This document shows, in pieces, positions 52,344 to 64,000 of a DNA stretch of 64,000 bases. This DNA is from Paralichthys olivaceus (Eukaryota > Chordata > Actinopteri > Pleuronectiformes > Paralichthyidae): assembly GCF_024713975.1 (NCBI RefSeq), contig NC_091094.1, forward strand, positions 11,889,001 through 11,953,000, given 5' to 3'. The first letter of the stretch is position 1, and every line of letters starts with the position of its first letter. A program made the translations under genes and the position numbers. Below the pieces are notes generated by a model. That model searched no databases. It worked only from the letters and a program-made list of their open reading frames with translations, and had not been told where the DNA came from.

Positions 52344-55295
52344 TCACTGCCCTAAAAGTGCATCATAGTCTATGTACCACACCAGTCTGCCATGAGCAGG
52401 GTTCACCCCTGTGACGGGCCATTTTTCTGGGTTGTTCTTCATTCGGCTCAGCTGGGTGATCAGCTCATGTTTGCCTTTACCCATCACTAACACAGCAACT
52501 GTGTGTGCACGGTTGATGGCGCTGAACGTGAGGCTCATGCGCTGGTGAGGTTTGACAGGGCTCTCGGTGAGGGCCACCAGACTCTCCCCGTATTCATCCA
52601 CTTTAGTCCCAGGGAACAGAGAAGCAGTGTGGCCGTCGTAGCCGGCTCCCAAAAGCACAAAGTGGAAGCTGGAGCCGTTCACTAACATGTTGATGTCTTT
52701 CTCATACAGCTGTGCTCCTCTGTCCTCCTCCACACACAGACGATGATTGAGCTGCACTGGCATGGGGTGGATGTTGAAGTACGGTATCCTAACGTGCTGC
52801 AGCAGGAGGTTGTACAGCGTGTAGAAGTTTGACTCCAACTCAGTCAGCGGCACGCAGCGCTCATCCACCATCCACACGTGGGTGTCCCTCCAGGGGAAGG
52901 AGAAATGGTGCAGGACCAACCTGTGGAACAGAGCGATGGGTGAGGACCCGCCAGAGAGGGCGAGATGGAAAACGCCGCTCTCACGCACCGCTGCCTCTGC
53001 CGCTTCCTGCACATCTGCAGCCAGCTGCTCCACCAGCTCCTCGGCCCAGGCGGACACCATGTCGGCACTGCGAAATTTGCCTTGAATGACTTGGAAACCG
53101 TTTGCTGCAGTGCCACCCATCTGATCATGGCTGATTATCACCACCTCGCTGTTGTAGCGAATGTCCCTACCTTTCAGACAGAAGTCCAACAGGTCCTCAT
53201 TGTCTGCACCGCCAGGGTAGATGCGGGGATAAGAGCTGGCTAGGCTACTGAGCAGTGGTGTCCACAACTCCCACGATGCCAGCAGGTTTTCAACACTAAT
53301 GAAAGTATTCTTCTGTCCAGCAAAGATGTGAGAAATCAGCTCTTCATACGCTTCCCTCTGCTCTGTTGGCGTTTGCACATAGTAGTCTGAAACAGGCAAA
53401 CCTAAAACACTGACGTCTCTGTGCTCTGTCACTTCCTTCCACTCACCGTCCATTAAAACCGGCTTGAATAAATTCTTACTCACAAGAATGGCTGGATATT
53501 GAAGGCTGCCATGACCCAAGTGGAAAACAATCTGTTTGGGTTTGCAGTGAACGCTGTGGTGGTTCTGAACGCAAAAGATGTCATTCTTGAAAAGTATTCG
53601 AGCGTAACTCACCCGCTCATCCAACATCTTCCCTGAGACTAAAAGAACTGGAACACCTTCATACTGGGTCTCATCGATGTGGGCCAGCACAGCTGCAATA
53701 CACAAACAGGATTATTACCAGAGCAGGAAGCAACCGGTATTAGGCTCAGCTACAAGTGTAGAACGCAACAAGTGTTGCTGACCCTGTTGTCTTTGCTAAC
53801 AGCAGTTGAGCAGTAAAATTTAACTTTGCTCTTTCTGCGAAGTAACAATCAAATGCTTCCTGTTCCTTCCTGCTCACCAATATTCGATAGATTCTCCTTC
53901 CTGTTTATACTGGCCCACCTATGTCCAATGTATGTGAGTGGTCATGTGATATGCGTTTTCAGGGATGTTACCATGGACATAGATTAAAATGGAACCAAAA
54001 TGTTTTTTTCAAATGAATACATAGTGGTATGGATTTAGCCTTAAAGAAAAAAAGTTAGTTGAAAAGTTAAAACCTAGTTCTCACCTGCAAATGTTGGCGT
54101 GAGACTGACGTGACCTTTCGTCTTATTCAGCTCCTGCTGAACCTCTGACTTGTACGCTTGGTATTGGCCAATCACAGCCTGATTCTTTCCTAAGGGCAAC
54201 AGTGAACTGAGGATCTGCAGCTTGTTTTCAACGACTTCCTCAGTGCAGGTCAGATTTAAGGGAAGCTTCATGGTCAACAGCATCATGACCTCGGTCAGGT
54301 GGTTCTGTATCACGTCTCTGATCACACCATACTGGTCGTAGAAGGGAATACGACCTCGAGGGGAAAATGGCAAAGGGCAGACGTGAATACATGACTCCTA
54401 GGAATCCTCGCTACTTTTTCCTAATACAAGTTTTAATTCAGTTTTATTCACCTTTAACATCCAGGGTCTCTTTCATCACAATCTCCACTCTCTCGATGTG
54501 GTGCTTGTTCCAGATGGGATCCAGAAACTTCTTGTTCTCTATTCTGAATTTAAGGATCTTTGCAATCACCTTCATAAAAAAGCAAGAAGACAAAGCATGA
54601 AGTCAAACATCTTGATTCCAGATTCTCAGGTGAGAGGCACACACTGTGGAGGATGTCCTTACCTGCTTTCCCAGGTAATGGTCGATTCTGTACATCTCCT
54701 CTTCCCTCAAGGAACTCCCAAGCTGAGACGCTAGCACCTGAGCACTTGTAAAGTCATGTCCGAAAGGTTTCTCTAGCACCACCCTCAACCATGCCCCGCT
54801 GGTTGGTCTGCAGCTGTTGTTGATTTTATCTGCAATGTCTGCGTATGCAAAGGCAGGCACTGAGAGGTAGAAGAGTCTCCCTGCCTCTGTGATTCCCTCC
54901 TCCTGGAGCCGCTTCTCAATATGCTTGGCCAGATCCTGGTAGTGCTCAAGAGTTTTTAGCTGCCGATACTGTGCAAGTCGAAGGAACTGCTCTTTCAGAA
55001 GAGCGCAGCGCTCCTCAGATACATCCTTTGAGCATGACACCGACTTCAGGATCTCAAAGAGGAGCGGAGTGGCCTTGTCGGCAGGTGACTGTCCTCCGCC
55101 GTAGAAGGAAAAGGTCTTACCACTACTGACCTGCTTTACATAGAGCTGGAAGAAGCCGTTCCACAGGTACTTCTTTGCCAGGTCACCGGTGGCTCCCACT
55201 ATCACCACAGAGACATGATCTGGTCTCTTAGCCTCCTCACCATGTCCTCCCAAGGCACACAGAGAGACCAGGAGCAGGAGCACAGTCACAAACAT
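52344..55295 (-). CDS. h6pd: Hexose-6-phosphate dehydrogenase / 6-phosphogluconolactonase
   Basis: A bifunctional ER-lumen enzyme for the first two steps of the pentose phosphate pathway; it supplies the NADPH used by 11-beta-HSD1. Four coding exons on the minus strand: 55295-54663, 54569-54452, 54354-54085, 53692-52344, giving 789 aa (human 791). A signal peptide is visible (MFVTVLLLLVSLCALGGHG). The dehydrogenase half shows the NADP-binding GATGDLAKKYLW (34-45), LEKPFGHD and the active-site RIDHYLGK (about 203-210). The lactonase half (from about 540) shows ALSGGSSPIALF (about 586-597), VWMVDERCVPL and GAGYDGHTASLFPGT. The large last exon is as in mammals. An acceptor at 55321 precedes 25 bases of 5'UTR, so an upstream non-coding exon must exist. 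Antisense open frames over 52829-53243 are shadows of the lactonase part. Confidence 0.98.
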
Positions 55296-55320
55296 GATCT
55301 GGTCTCAACCGTCCAAACTC

Positions 55321-57835
55321 CTGAATGAAGACAGCCATGACACACGTTACATGTAGGTAACCAATGTGCACAACTGAGGACAATTATTTTAGCCATCAAC
55401 TTCCAGGCTGGCAACTACTTTCTCAATAAAATATAAGAAAGTATAATTTAATAGAACCACATATGTTGCAAAAGAACTGAAAAGGTCTTTATTTTGATAG
55501 TGCAAATCGACTCTCAGAAACAGGAAAACCTGTTGTGATGGCCTCTGGCTGTATGAGAATCCTGGCTCTGTCCTGCCTGTGTGTTTTCATCAAGATCTCT
55601 GTATAATTTCTTTAGAAATTCACAAAGTATGTCGAGAACCCTATTTCCTGATGTTAAAGAAAAAATCCTGGATCTGCAACGAAATCCATGGGCTCTTCCC
55701 TGAACCATACCAACCCCAATATTTGTCCAGTAGGTTTTGCGTAATCATGCCAAATATCAAAAAACAAAAGCAGATGAAAAGATAACCTCCTTGATGAGGT
55801 CAAAATTGAAATTCTGTTCCTCGACTAATTGCACGTTTTCAGCTTAAATTGATTTCAGTAAAAGCAAATTCAACGCAACAGTTCTTCTGTCTCAAAAACT
55901 AACTTTGCTTCATGAACGTCACATAACAGAAACAATACAAGTGAGAAATGAAAGCAGTCACACTCATAGTATGAAACTTATATAAAACAATAGAGAAATA
56001 TCTTCCAGAGTTTTCCTTTAACAAACAAGATTTAAATCTCATCAGTTTATACAGCATAAAACTACTAAAGCTAAAAGTTTTATCAAACATTTGACATGCA
56101 TGATTTAATCACTATGAATGTGAGCAGTCGTCAATATAAACTTCAAATACACTGGAACCTACCCAGAGTCTCCACAGAAACAGATAAGAGATGAATAACT
56201 CAGCAAAAGTCTGTGTCCCAGGTCACGTCAGAGGCGAGATGTGGTGCAGTGAAAATGTCATGAGTGCAGTGATGACTGCGTCGTGGTGGAGCAGGCGTGT
56301 ACACACGCTGCTCAGGGGCGTCGAGCTTACCACACAAATATTCTACTGTTGACAAGAGTGCTGGGAAAGTCTGAGCAACTTATTGCTGATTTTTTTTGCA
56401 AGGACCGAAAATCATTTGTGCAAGACGGAAAAGCTAGAGAAGTTATTAGTAAGTCAATACTTTCTCATATGAGTCAATTTTTCTTTGTTATCATGTCTAA
56501 CTCGGTGTATTTTCTTCATGCAGACGTTTTTTTTTTCGACTCAAAATTGATCACGCACAAGATAAAGCTGATGTTATGACATCTGGAATCCCCTGTGTTC
56601 CACAATCATGTTTACACAGTGAATATGCAAACAGCAAAGTCCACCTTTATGTAGACTATCTGCTTCAATACCAGCTTAATTTGAGCTCTGCTCTGAGGCA
56701 AAAAAAATATTTGTATTTTCATCACATCTTATACAAACTGATGTAATATATATTAGTTAAAGACATTGTTTCCTACCCATTTAAATTATTTTATTTTATA
56801 ATTTTCTTTAAATGCATGTACTCATGACTTCTAGGTTATTGCACACATGCAATTCCTCCCACTTGAATCAATTAAGTGGCATATTATTTTAAAAGACACT
56901 ATCTTCATTCCGATTTTGACATTATTTTGTTTTATTTCTTCCAACACATGATTTCCCCTTAGTCACAAGCTGTCTTCATGTTAACATAGAAAATCTTCCC
57001 TTGCCTCACATTCACGCTGCAAATCGTCTCGTGCATCCATCAAATTTGCCATAAACGGTGAACAACAAAAGAAATATTGAGTATTCACATATTCCTCTCA
57101 AATAACAACCTCCCTACACCAAACTGCCTGGTATTAGATTTTAATTCTAGGAAAGCAAATACTTTTTTTATTCCAGATGCCAAATAAAGACAGTTCCAAG
57201 TATGACCCACAAACCAGAGCAAATGGCTCACATGTACACAAGGACTTGTCTAATGACTGGGCAGTTTTTTTCACACAACAGAGATATGATGGCGCCCAGT
57301 TTTGCGATTTGCAGCCACATTGGTCACAGCAGGGTGGTCTGAGGTAAAAAAACATACAAGTCTTCTGACAGAACCGCAGGCGTGCTAATGCAATTCACTC
57401 GCTATCGTAAGAAACTGACGAGTCCATTCAGCTCTACTGCACCGTGACCAATATTCAAGTCGTTAGCCTTGAGTTCACAGTACATGCTTCTCAATAATAT
57501 GCCCCCTCCTCACTTATGGTGGTAAAATGGAGACGCCAGGATAACAAATCTTGTCGTGTATCGTCACAACAGGAGCACTGTGTAGGTAGCAACAATCATG
57601 ACATCATCGCCTTCATCATCAAGAGCAAAATAAAAAGCTGAGTGTGATCTTTCATTTCTTTCATTCATATTTTGTGATACAAGCAAACAGATTTTTTTCT
57701 TTTACATAAATCATTGAAACCCAACAAACCCTTTTTTGGTTTAACTTAGAATAATACTTCTGTAGATTACTTGTAAAGTAACTAAATAGATGGTTGTTGC
57801 TGTCTGTCTTGTTTGTGAAGCACTTTGTAGGCTGC
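55321..57835. other. Probable h6pd 5' intron
   Basis: AT-rich and without recognisable exons. If the first exon lies near 58.1 kb, this is its intron. Possible minus-strand donors near 56170 and 58074 were noted but not proven. Confidence 0.4.
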
Positions 57836-57856
57836 CACACACACACGCGCGCACAC

Positions 57857-57938
<82 letters not shown>
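57836..57938. repeat. CA microsatellite with CG interruptions
   Basis: About 100 bp of CA repeats. The left part contains CGCGCG variants, a sequence type prone to Z-DNA. Long open frames across it are repeat artefacts. Confidence 0.95.
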
Positions 57939-57941
<3 letters not shown>

Positions 57942-58039
57942 TCCTGGGTCATAGTGTTGAATCTGCACAGTAATATGTTTGTAATGTAACACCAGCACAA
58001 CATGAGACGACAGAACGGTGACTTGTAAGAAACCAGCGT

Positions 58040-58145
58040 GTTGCAGAGAGAAGCAGATACGAACCTGCTCTGTGGTGAACGACGCTCTCAACCTCCAGCA
58101 GCTTCCTGCAACAGTCACGTGACACGGTCCGGGTATTTTCGCTTC
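58040..58145 (-). promoter_or_regulatory. h6pd: Candidate h6pd promoter with palindromic E-box
   Basis: A locally GC-rich patch containing GTCACGTGAC (58114-58123), a perfect palindrome with the CACGTG core bound by USF/MITF/MYC-type factors. It is followed on the minus strand by purine/pyrimidine-balanced sequence that could be the 5' non-coding exon. It is the only promoter-like patch upstream of h6pd. Confidence 0.4.
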
Positions 58146-61100
58146 GGTAAATACTTTTATTTTAGCCTCGGTATTATTTTTTAAAAATATTTATTTATTT
58201 CGTATATTTGTTTGTGTGTCTGTATTTTCATAATTTTTCCATTAAAAAAAGATGTTGATGTTTTTATTCTTTTTTGTTCTTTGTATTTTTGTGTGAAAAT
58301 TATAAAGATCGTTTTGTTCTTTATAACATTTCTTATTGTTATTCTATTACTACAGTGTTTTGATTTGTTATTTTTCTTATTAAATTATTAAATGTATTTC
58401 TTTGGTATTTTTTTATTGTTTGCATATTAAGTTCTATATGTGTTTTGCACGTGTTTGTATTTTATCAGTTGGTGTTTTGTTTATATAAAAGTGACAACAA
58501 CAAGATTATTTTTTTCCTTATTGATCAGATAGAAAGACAAAAGCTACATTTTATCATGTTCAGCAGTTTATTTGAAAAACTACTCCCTCGTCTTCCTCTA
58601 CATGGCTTTAAGATAATCTACAATTCAATCAGTGTCCTATAATAATTGTTAAAACAGTATGGTAATTGTTTGATACTGTCTTAACCACGAGTAAATAAAA
58701 TTAAATTGATCTCATAAAATTTGACTCCACTTTACAGGGTATGTGTTTATAGCTCTATGATGTTGTTGTGTTACTCACAATCTTTTATCTGGAGCTTTTA
58801 TCAGCTGTATTTTATGTGCCTGGCTGTGGGCTGACACTTGGGGGCAGCTGTGGACTGCAGCATATCACTTCAACAAGGCTGCCCCCTGTAGGTGTCTGTA
58901 TGTTACAGCTGCTTTCTGCTTGTGTCAGATATTTTCACAGTGCTCCTCGTGTCTCTGTTAGCTGCTGTTTCCTCTGCACAGCTCAGCTGTCTGGTGTCAT
59001 CACCCTCTGAATCCAGGTCCACCTCAAACAAAGCAGGTGTCCTTTTGGCCGAATAATGATGGGATTGTTGTGGACCACACTGACTGTCGCCCCTCTGGTC
59101 CCCTGTTTCCTCTGCTCAGCAGCTGTGATCATTACAGTGCAGAGGCCCATCCAACACATAGCAGCTGAAGTTACACAACCTTCTGAAATACTTAGACTTA
59201 AGACCTAAATCTTTAGACTTCAAATTATGAGTCATGTGTCTGAGCTGGAACGTTTGTGTTTTGTCTTGTCTACTTTTCGAGGTGAATTATAAGCATTTAG
59301 TGGCATAAAATTAACCAGTCTCAACGCAGGATTCCTCTAGTGGCTGCTTTCAAGCTTTCAGTCATATCACACAATCCAAATAACACTTTTTGTCAAGAGT
59401 GGTTCTCACAAAGATATAAGCACAGGAACACACAGGCAGACACACACATCATACCTTACAAACAGCTGTAATGCATGTGATCTCACTGTAGAGCCCTCCC
59501 AAGTTGTCTGGCTACTGTGAAGTGTAAACAGTAAACAGGATGGAGTATCCTGTGTGTGTGTCTGTGTGTGTCTGTGTGAGTGTGTGTGGGTGTGTGGCTG
59601 CTAAAGAGAGAATGAGCCCATGCAGAGTGTGCTAGCCCAGCTGTCACTACTGCGACTTCAGACATGAGAGACCAGAGGACACGAGCTGGAGGGCCAGTGT
59701 GTGTGCTAAAGTGTGTGTGTGTGTGTGTGTGTGTTAGGAGTGTGTTGTCACCCCACACCCCCAGGCATTCTCCACAGAGCCTGGCTTCCTTCCTCCCCTT
59801 TGTTAAGCCTGCAGGGCAGCCTTCGTCAAGCTGAGCACACAAACTCCTGCATATGAATGTGTGCTGTCATCTTTATTAGGCCTCTTTGCCAACAGCCATT
59901 ACATTTAACACAAGTCTTTACCAAGGGACATTTCACTTTCATGGGCTCGGCCCTCACTCCTACTTGCCAGACGAGAGGCGTTACAATGACCTCAGCGTGG
60001 GGTACGTTTGAATACACAAGTTGTTACATATAAATGTTGTTAGATAAATGCCTTTTTGTTGCTCTGAGTAATCTGGTGGTTGGTTACGATTGTTATTTGA
60101 TATGAAACTTTAAAGGTGAAGTTAATAAGTGGTGGTTTTGTATTTCAAAGGTGAGGCAATGCTGCCAAAATCTCTCTGTCTTTATCTGCGGTGTTCATCC
60201 TTTTTTCTCTTTGATGTATGGGTTCAGTGCAGATGCTGGCAGCGATGATTGATCAGGGTGAACCCTCAAATAGATTTAGGCCGTGTGTGTGGATATGAGT
60301 AATGCCCAGTGTTTTTAACCACATTCTCACATTTCATCTCTTCATAAGACAGAGACTTGTCGCAGCGTGCCGTTTCTATTGTGTCTGAACGCTGCGCTGC
60401 ACACAACACATCCCACACAGACATCCCACAAATTCCAGCTTAGAGAGGTAGTGTTTCTCAGAGGTGGTATTTGGAGCTTTGTGCATGAGGTGGCTGCAGG
60501 ACATGGACAAAAAATGTACAGGCCTCTCACTACACAGCACATTATGTCTTATAATGTAGAATAAATAAGATTCTCCAGCATATTTCTTAGGTTAGATAAA
60601 AGGGTTGTGGTTTTGAATGTGTGGTGTTGGTATCAGAGCACTCTTTAAATGATACTTTACAATATGTGGTCTTGGGGTTTTGATTTAGTTTTGATGAGAG
60701 ACTTCATGTCCTCGTATTGACCTCGGGATGCACAGATCTTCATTTCATATAAGTGACTTCATATCCTGGTTTCTGCTGGAGTTTATCTTTGTAGCTTATC
60801 GGTCCATGGTATCATAAATACTGCGCCCCTCATTACAATACAATTCACCTTACATTGTCCTCAGTCTCACACAGTGGGGTGATTGTTGAGCAGAGATATC
60901 TCATGTTTTTTTTAATTCTGTAAACTACAGCTTCTTTTCTTTTTTGTTATCAGAGTTCAAGCATCAAACACCTGTGACTCAAAATCCAGTTGCATTATCT
61001 GGTTTAAGTCACAAGACAGTTTTTTTTCTTCTTCTTCTTGTTTAAGAGACATTATTACAGAAATGCAGGCTAGACTTTTTAAATACTGCAATCATTTTTT

Positions 61101-63899
61101 TGCTTTATGAAAAACACATTATTTTGTTATACACACCTTATATATATAGAGAGAGACAAATGGGATATTTTAACATCTAATAACACCAAATACGAGGGAG
61201 ATCCTGTCAACAGAAATTGATATTATACATACAGGAATATGGACAGTAAATTAACTAACTACATAAATAAATAACTGTTTTAATTGCTGTACTTAAAGAC
61301 ACATTAGTTAATTATTTGTATTTAAATTTGATGCTACTTTATACTTAAACTCGAAGTAATTATTAAATCTACTCAGCAGCTACAATTTCTTATGTTTCAT
61401 TTTAAGATTTTCAAAACAAAACATTTGATTAATTTACAAAATATAACTCAATTTCCTTACAAAATAAATAACAGTATATTAGGGAGTTAACTACAAAATT
61501 TAAGTACCACTTAGGCTTACATGTGATAATGTGGCATTGACAGAAGCTGTACTGTTTAAAGATACATTTTACCTTAAGTGCATTTTGTTGTTAATACTTA
61601 AAATTCAGGGATTTTACTTGTAATTGCAGAAAGTGTGATGTAAAGTTCTTCTTGCACCACTGATAGTTTCACTCCGGTCATCAAAATGTAAACACAAAGG
61701 CGTGAATCCATCATTCCTTAACAAGGGCTTTGGGGGCCCACATTGTGAGAGTGCTGAAAAACAGTGGGTGCATTTTATTTTGGCAGTGCACAAAAACTCC
61801 CCCGCGCTTTCAAAAGTGGCGCACCTCTGTGTTTGCTGATACCACGAGAAGTGTGAGCAAAGCAGGGGTGTGAGGGGAGCAGGATCTGAATGACATGGCG
61901 TGGCTGCTTCGGCCGCTGTTCACTGACCCACACAATTCAGGCCCAGCCCCCATGTGTGAAGTACTTTTGTGTTGTCATTGCCCTCAGAAGCCCCAGGACC
62001 AGAGGGAGGGTGGGATGTTTGGGCACCCGGAGGGGGTGAGCTCTGTGAGGCCGTGGTCCACTCTGCAGCACGACACATGCTCTGTGAGGTGGATAAAAAA
62101 GAAGCCTGTATTGTAATGAAAGCATTTGCATACTTGTGTGTTAGAGAGGGTGTTAACCTTTGACCCCGTCGAGAACAGAGTGACAACAGAAACCACTTCT
62201 CAGAGTCTAAAGCTGTAACGCAGTTGAAAATAGAACCTGAGCGTACCTCAGTGTTTGTCAAAACCTATAAAGACTGGAGAGAAAGGGCTGCTTGAGTGTT
62301 TAAGGTGGAAGTCTCCTTCAAGCGGCAGCAAAACAAAATGTATTAAACACACTTGTATCTGCATCTTATGGGATGGTGCTGGGAATTTGTGAGATCCAAA
62401 AAACCCAGATCATGATTTGTTATGTCTGAAAAAAGATCAAAAAGAAAATGTGGTTATTATAAAGAGCAATTTGAACAAGGAACAAATATTTGTGGAAGCT
62501 CAAAGAACATTTTTCTCCAACATTAAAATGTGACCTCTGTCATTATTTAGAGAACATTCTTAACTGGAGTTAAGCAGCAAATACCAAAAGGAAACACAAA
62601 GGAAGTTTTCTTATGAGAATAGAAAGTTCACATGTATGTTTAATCTTCATTGCAGTATATAATTTGATTAAGAAGATGTTTTCGCTTCTAAAAGGTGAAA
62701 GTATCCCATTAGAATGCCACTGATTATGTTAAACTACAATTTGTGCTTGTCTGCAATTAAGGTAATTGTCATCCAAAGGTCAGAAAGTCATAACTCAACC
62801 CACACTTAACTTGTTAATCTATTTTTTTGACCAACATCGCTCATTCTGTCTGTTGTATGATTAATGTCCGTGTATGGTAACGTTGGACAAGACAATGTCC
62901 GCCTCTTCAGTTGAGTTTTTTTGAGTAGGGGGGTCTTTGTCAGGGGAGCCGGGTGTGTTTGGCTCTCAGCCCGAGAGGCTCTTCTCTCCAAGTGCACGTC
63001 GCTTCACAGAGAAGACTTGACTCTGAAATTCCTCCAGATAAGAGTTGCTAGGTGATGCTATTGTCAGATCTTCTTTGTGGTCACATATTCATACCCAAAT
63101 TGTAAGGTTCTTTATGAGGACCGCCTCATTAGTAGTCAAATATTCATACCAGACCACCACCCCCCACTTGACCCCTCCTTTACCAGTCGTGGGAAAGACG
63201 TCCTGGATGAGATGTGGTGAATTCAACCAATTACTTGGAGGACGGTTAGAAAAGATTGTCTGCCTTAGACACACTTTCATTTTGAAATGCTACCAAAGCC
63301 CAAATCTATTTGTACTATGTTATTAACATTGTTTGGAACATTTACAGCCACAAATTAAATTTCCAGCACAGATAAAACATCCATGACAGTTTCTAAATCT
63401 ATATTTAAACACAAGAGGCTCCAAGTTTACCAGAGCAATAGAATGGATTGTTTACACCCTGTGGTGTAGCTTAGTGTGACATCTTTAATTAAATCCCCAT
63501 TCCATATACAAGAGAGGCACCAAAGATACTGTGAACGCACACAGAAAAACAATGATACATAAATGTATTATTTTGCTTAAATTTCAGCATTTAATTATGC
63601 AGTTGAATTCATGGACCTGTCAAATGTACCTGCATAGAAAACACAAGCATATAACAAAAAACTTAATTTTAATATTTTAATACAACAAAGTTTTTCTTAA
63701 CTATTGTACTTGATATCCATATTTAGTAGTCTAAAGGAGCTTAATACATTTACCAAGGTAAATATACATTTTATTACTAGGGCCTTCTTAGATAAACAAG
63801 GGAATTAAATACACTTAATACTTTCACGTTTCGGTAATTTAAATTTCACATTCCAGATATAAATATTGTATGTTTTAATTATGCCTCTAAAATATACAT

Positions 63900-63937
<38 letters not shown>

Positions 63938-64000
63938 CATGCAATACTATAGTTTTTCTTAGTAGTTTACTTGTAGGATTTGTACACTGTATTTCTACTT
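58146..64000. other. Gene-poor spacer with possible regulatory patches
   Basis: No splice-supported exon on either strand. Less AT-rich, non-repetitive patches lie at about 58790-59040, 59740-60010, 61670-62260 and 62880-63250. TG/CA microsatellites lie at about 59549-59600, 59699-59734 and 63903-63932. The 60600-61660 and 63260-64000 parts are strongly AT-rich with nothing recognisable. Confidence 0.45.

Noticed and set aside
52829-53243. Plus-strand open frames over h6pd
   Set aside because: Antisense shadows of the GC-rich 6-phosphogluconolactonase exon.
57741-58118. Open frames through the CA/CG repeat
   Set aside because: Alternating CV/HT residues are a repeat artefact; the same applies to 15338-15677.
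58146-64000. mir-34a, expected near H6PD from human gene order
   Set aside because: Neither the mature GGCAGTGTCTTAGCTGGTTG core nor its reverse complement was found by eye.

Overview
The window is vertebrate nuclear DNA, almost certainly from a ray-finned (teleost) fish. The proteins match vertebrate families residue by residue. Introns are short, CA/TG microsatellites are common, and small non-autonomous DNA transposons (hAT-like and TTAA-ended) lie in introns and spacers. I rebuilt nine genes exon by exon with GT/AG junctions and phases that close. Eight belong to families I recognise; the ninth is a multi-pass membrane protein I cannot name with certainty.

Layout: hmga2 (+, coding 2873-7085, with a long 3' region carrying let-7 seed matches) converges on c3orf18 (-, 12134-14708). 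Next comes a calglandulin-type EF-hand gene (-, 16858-18764). After a repeat-bearing spacer come gnb1 (+, 5' non-coding exon ending at 22574, coding 27339-30807, poly(A) signal near 34317) and tardbp/TDP-43 (+, 36534-39930, poly(A) signal 41068). tardbp converges on cenps (-, 41751-46622), whose first intron holds a 1.6-kb minisatellite of 28-bp units. rbp7 (-, 47585-48460) is divergent from the unnamed membrane-protein gene (+, 48726-49829), with 265 bp between their start codons. h6pd (-, 52344-55295) has a possible promoter near 58.1 kb. From about 58.1 to 64.0 kb I find no gene, only microsatellites and some less AT-rich patches that could be regulatory.

The run gnb1-tardbp-cenps-rbp7-h6pd resembles human 1p36. 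hmga2 (human 12q) and c3orf18 (human 3p21) come from elsewhere. The genes do not form one pathway: they cover chromatin (hmga2, cenps), RNA processing (tardbp), G-protein signalling (gnb1), Ca2+ binding (calglandulin), retinoid binding (rbp7) and NADPH supply in the ER (h6pd). I see no novel multi-gene system. The most interesting points are a tardbp stop codon lying inside a consensus splice donor with a likely 3'UTR intron, a hAT-like element eight bases past a tardbp donor, the exactly periodic cenps minisatellite, a possible upstream reading frame overlapping the gnb1 start codon, and the unnamed membrane-protein gene.
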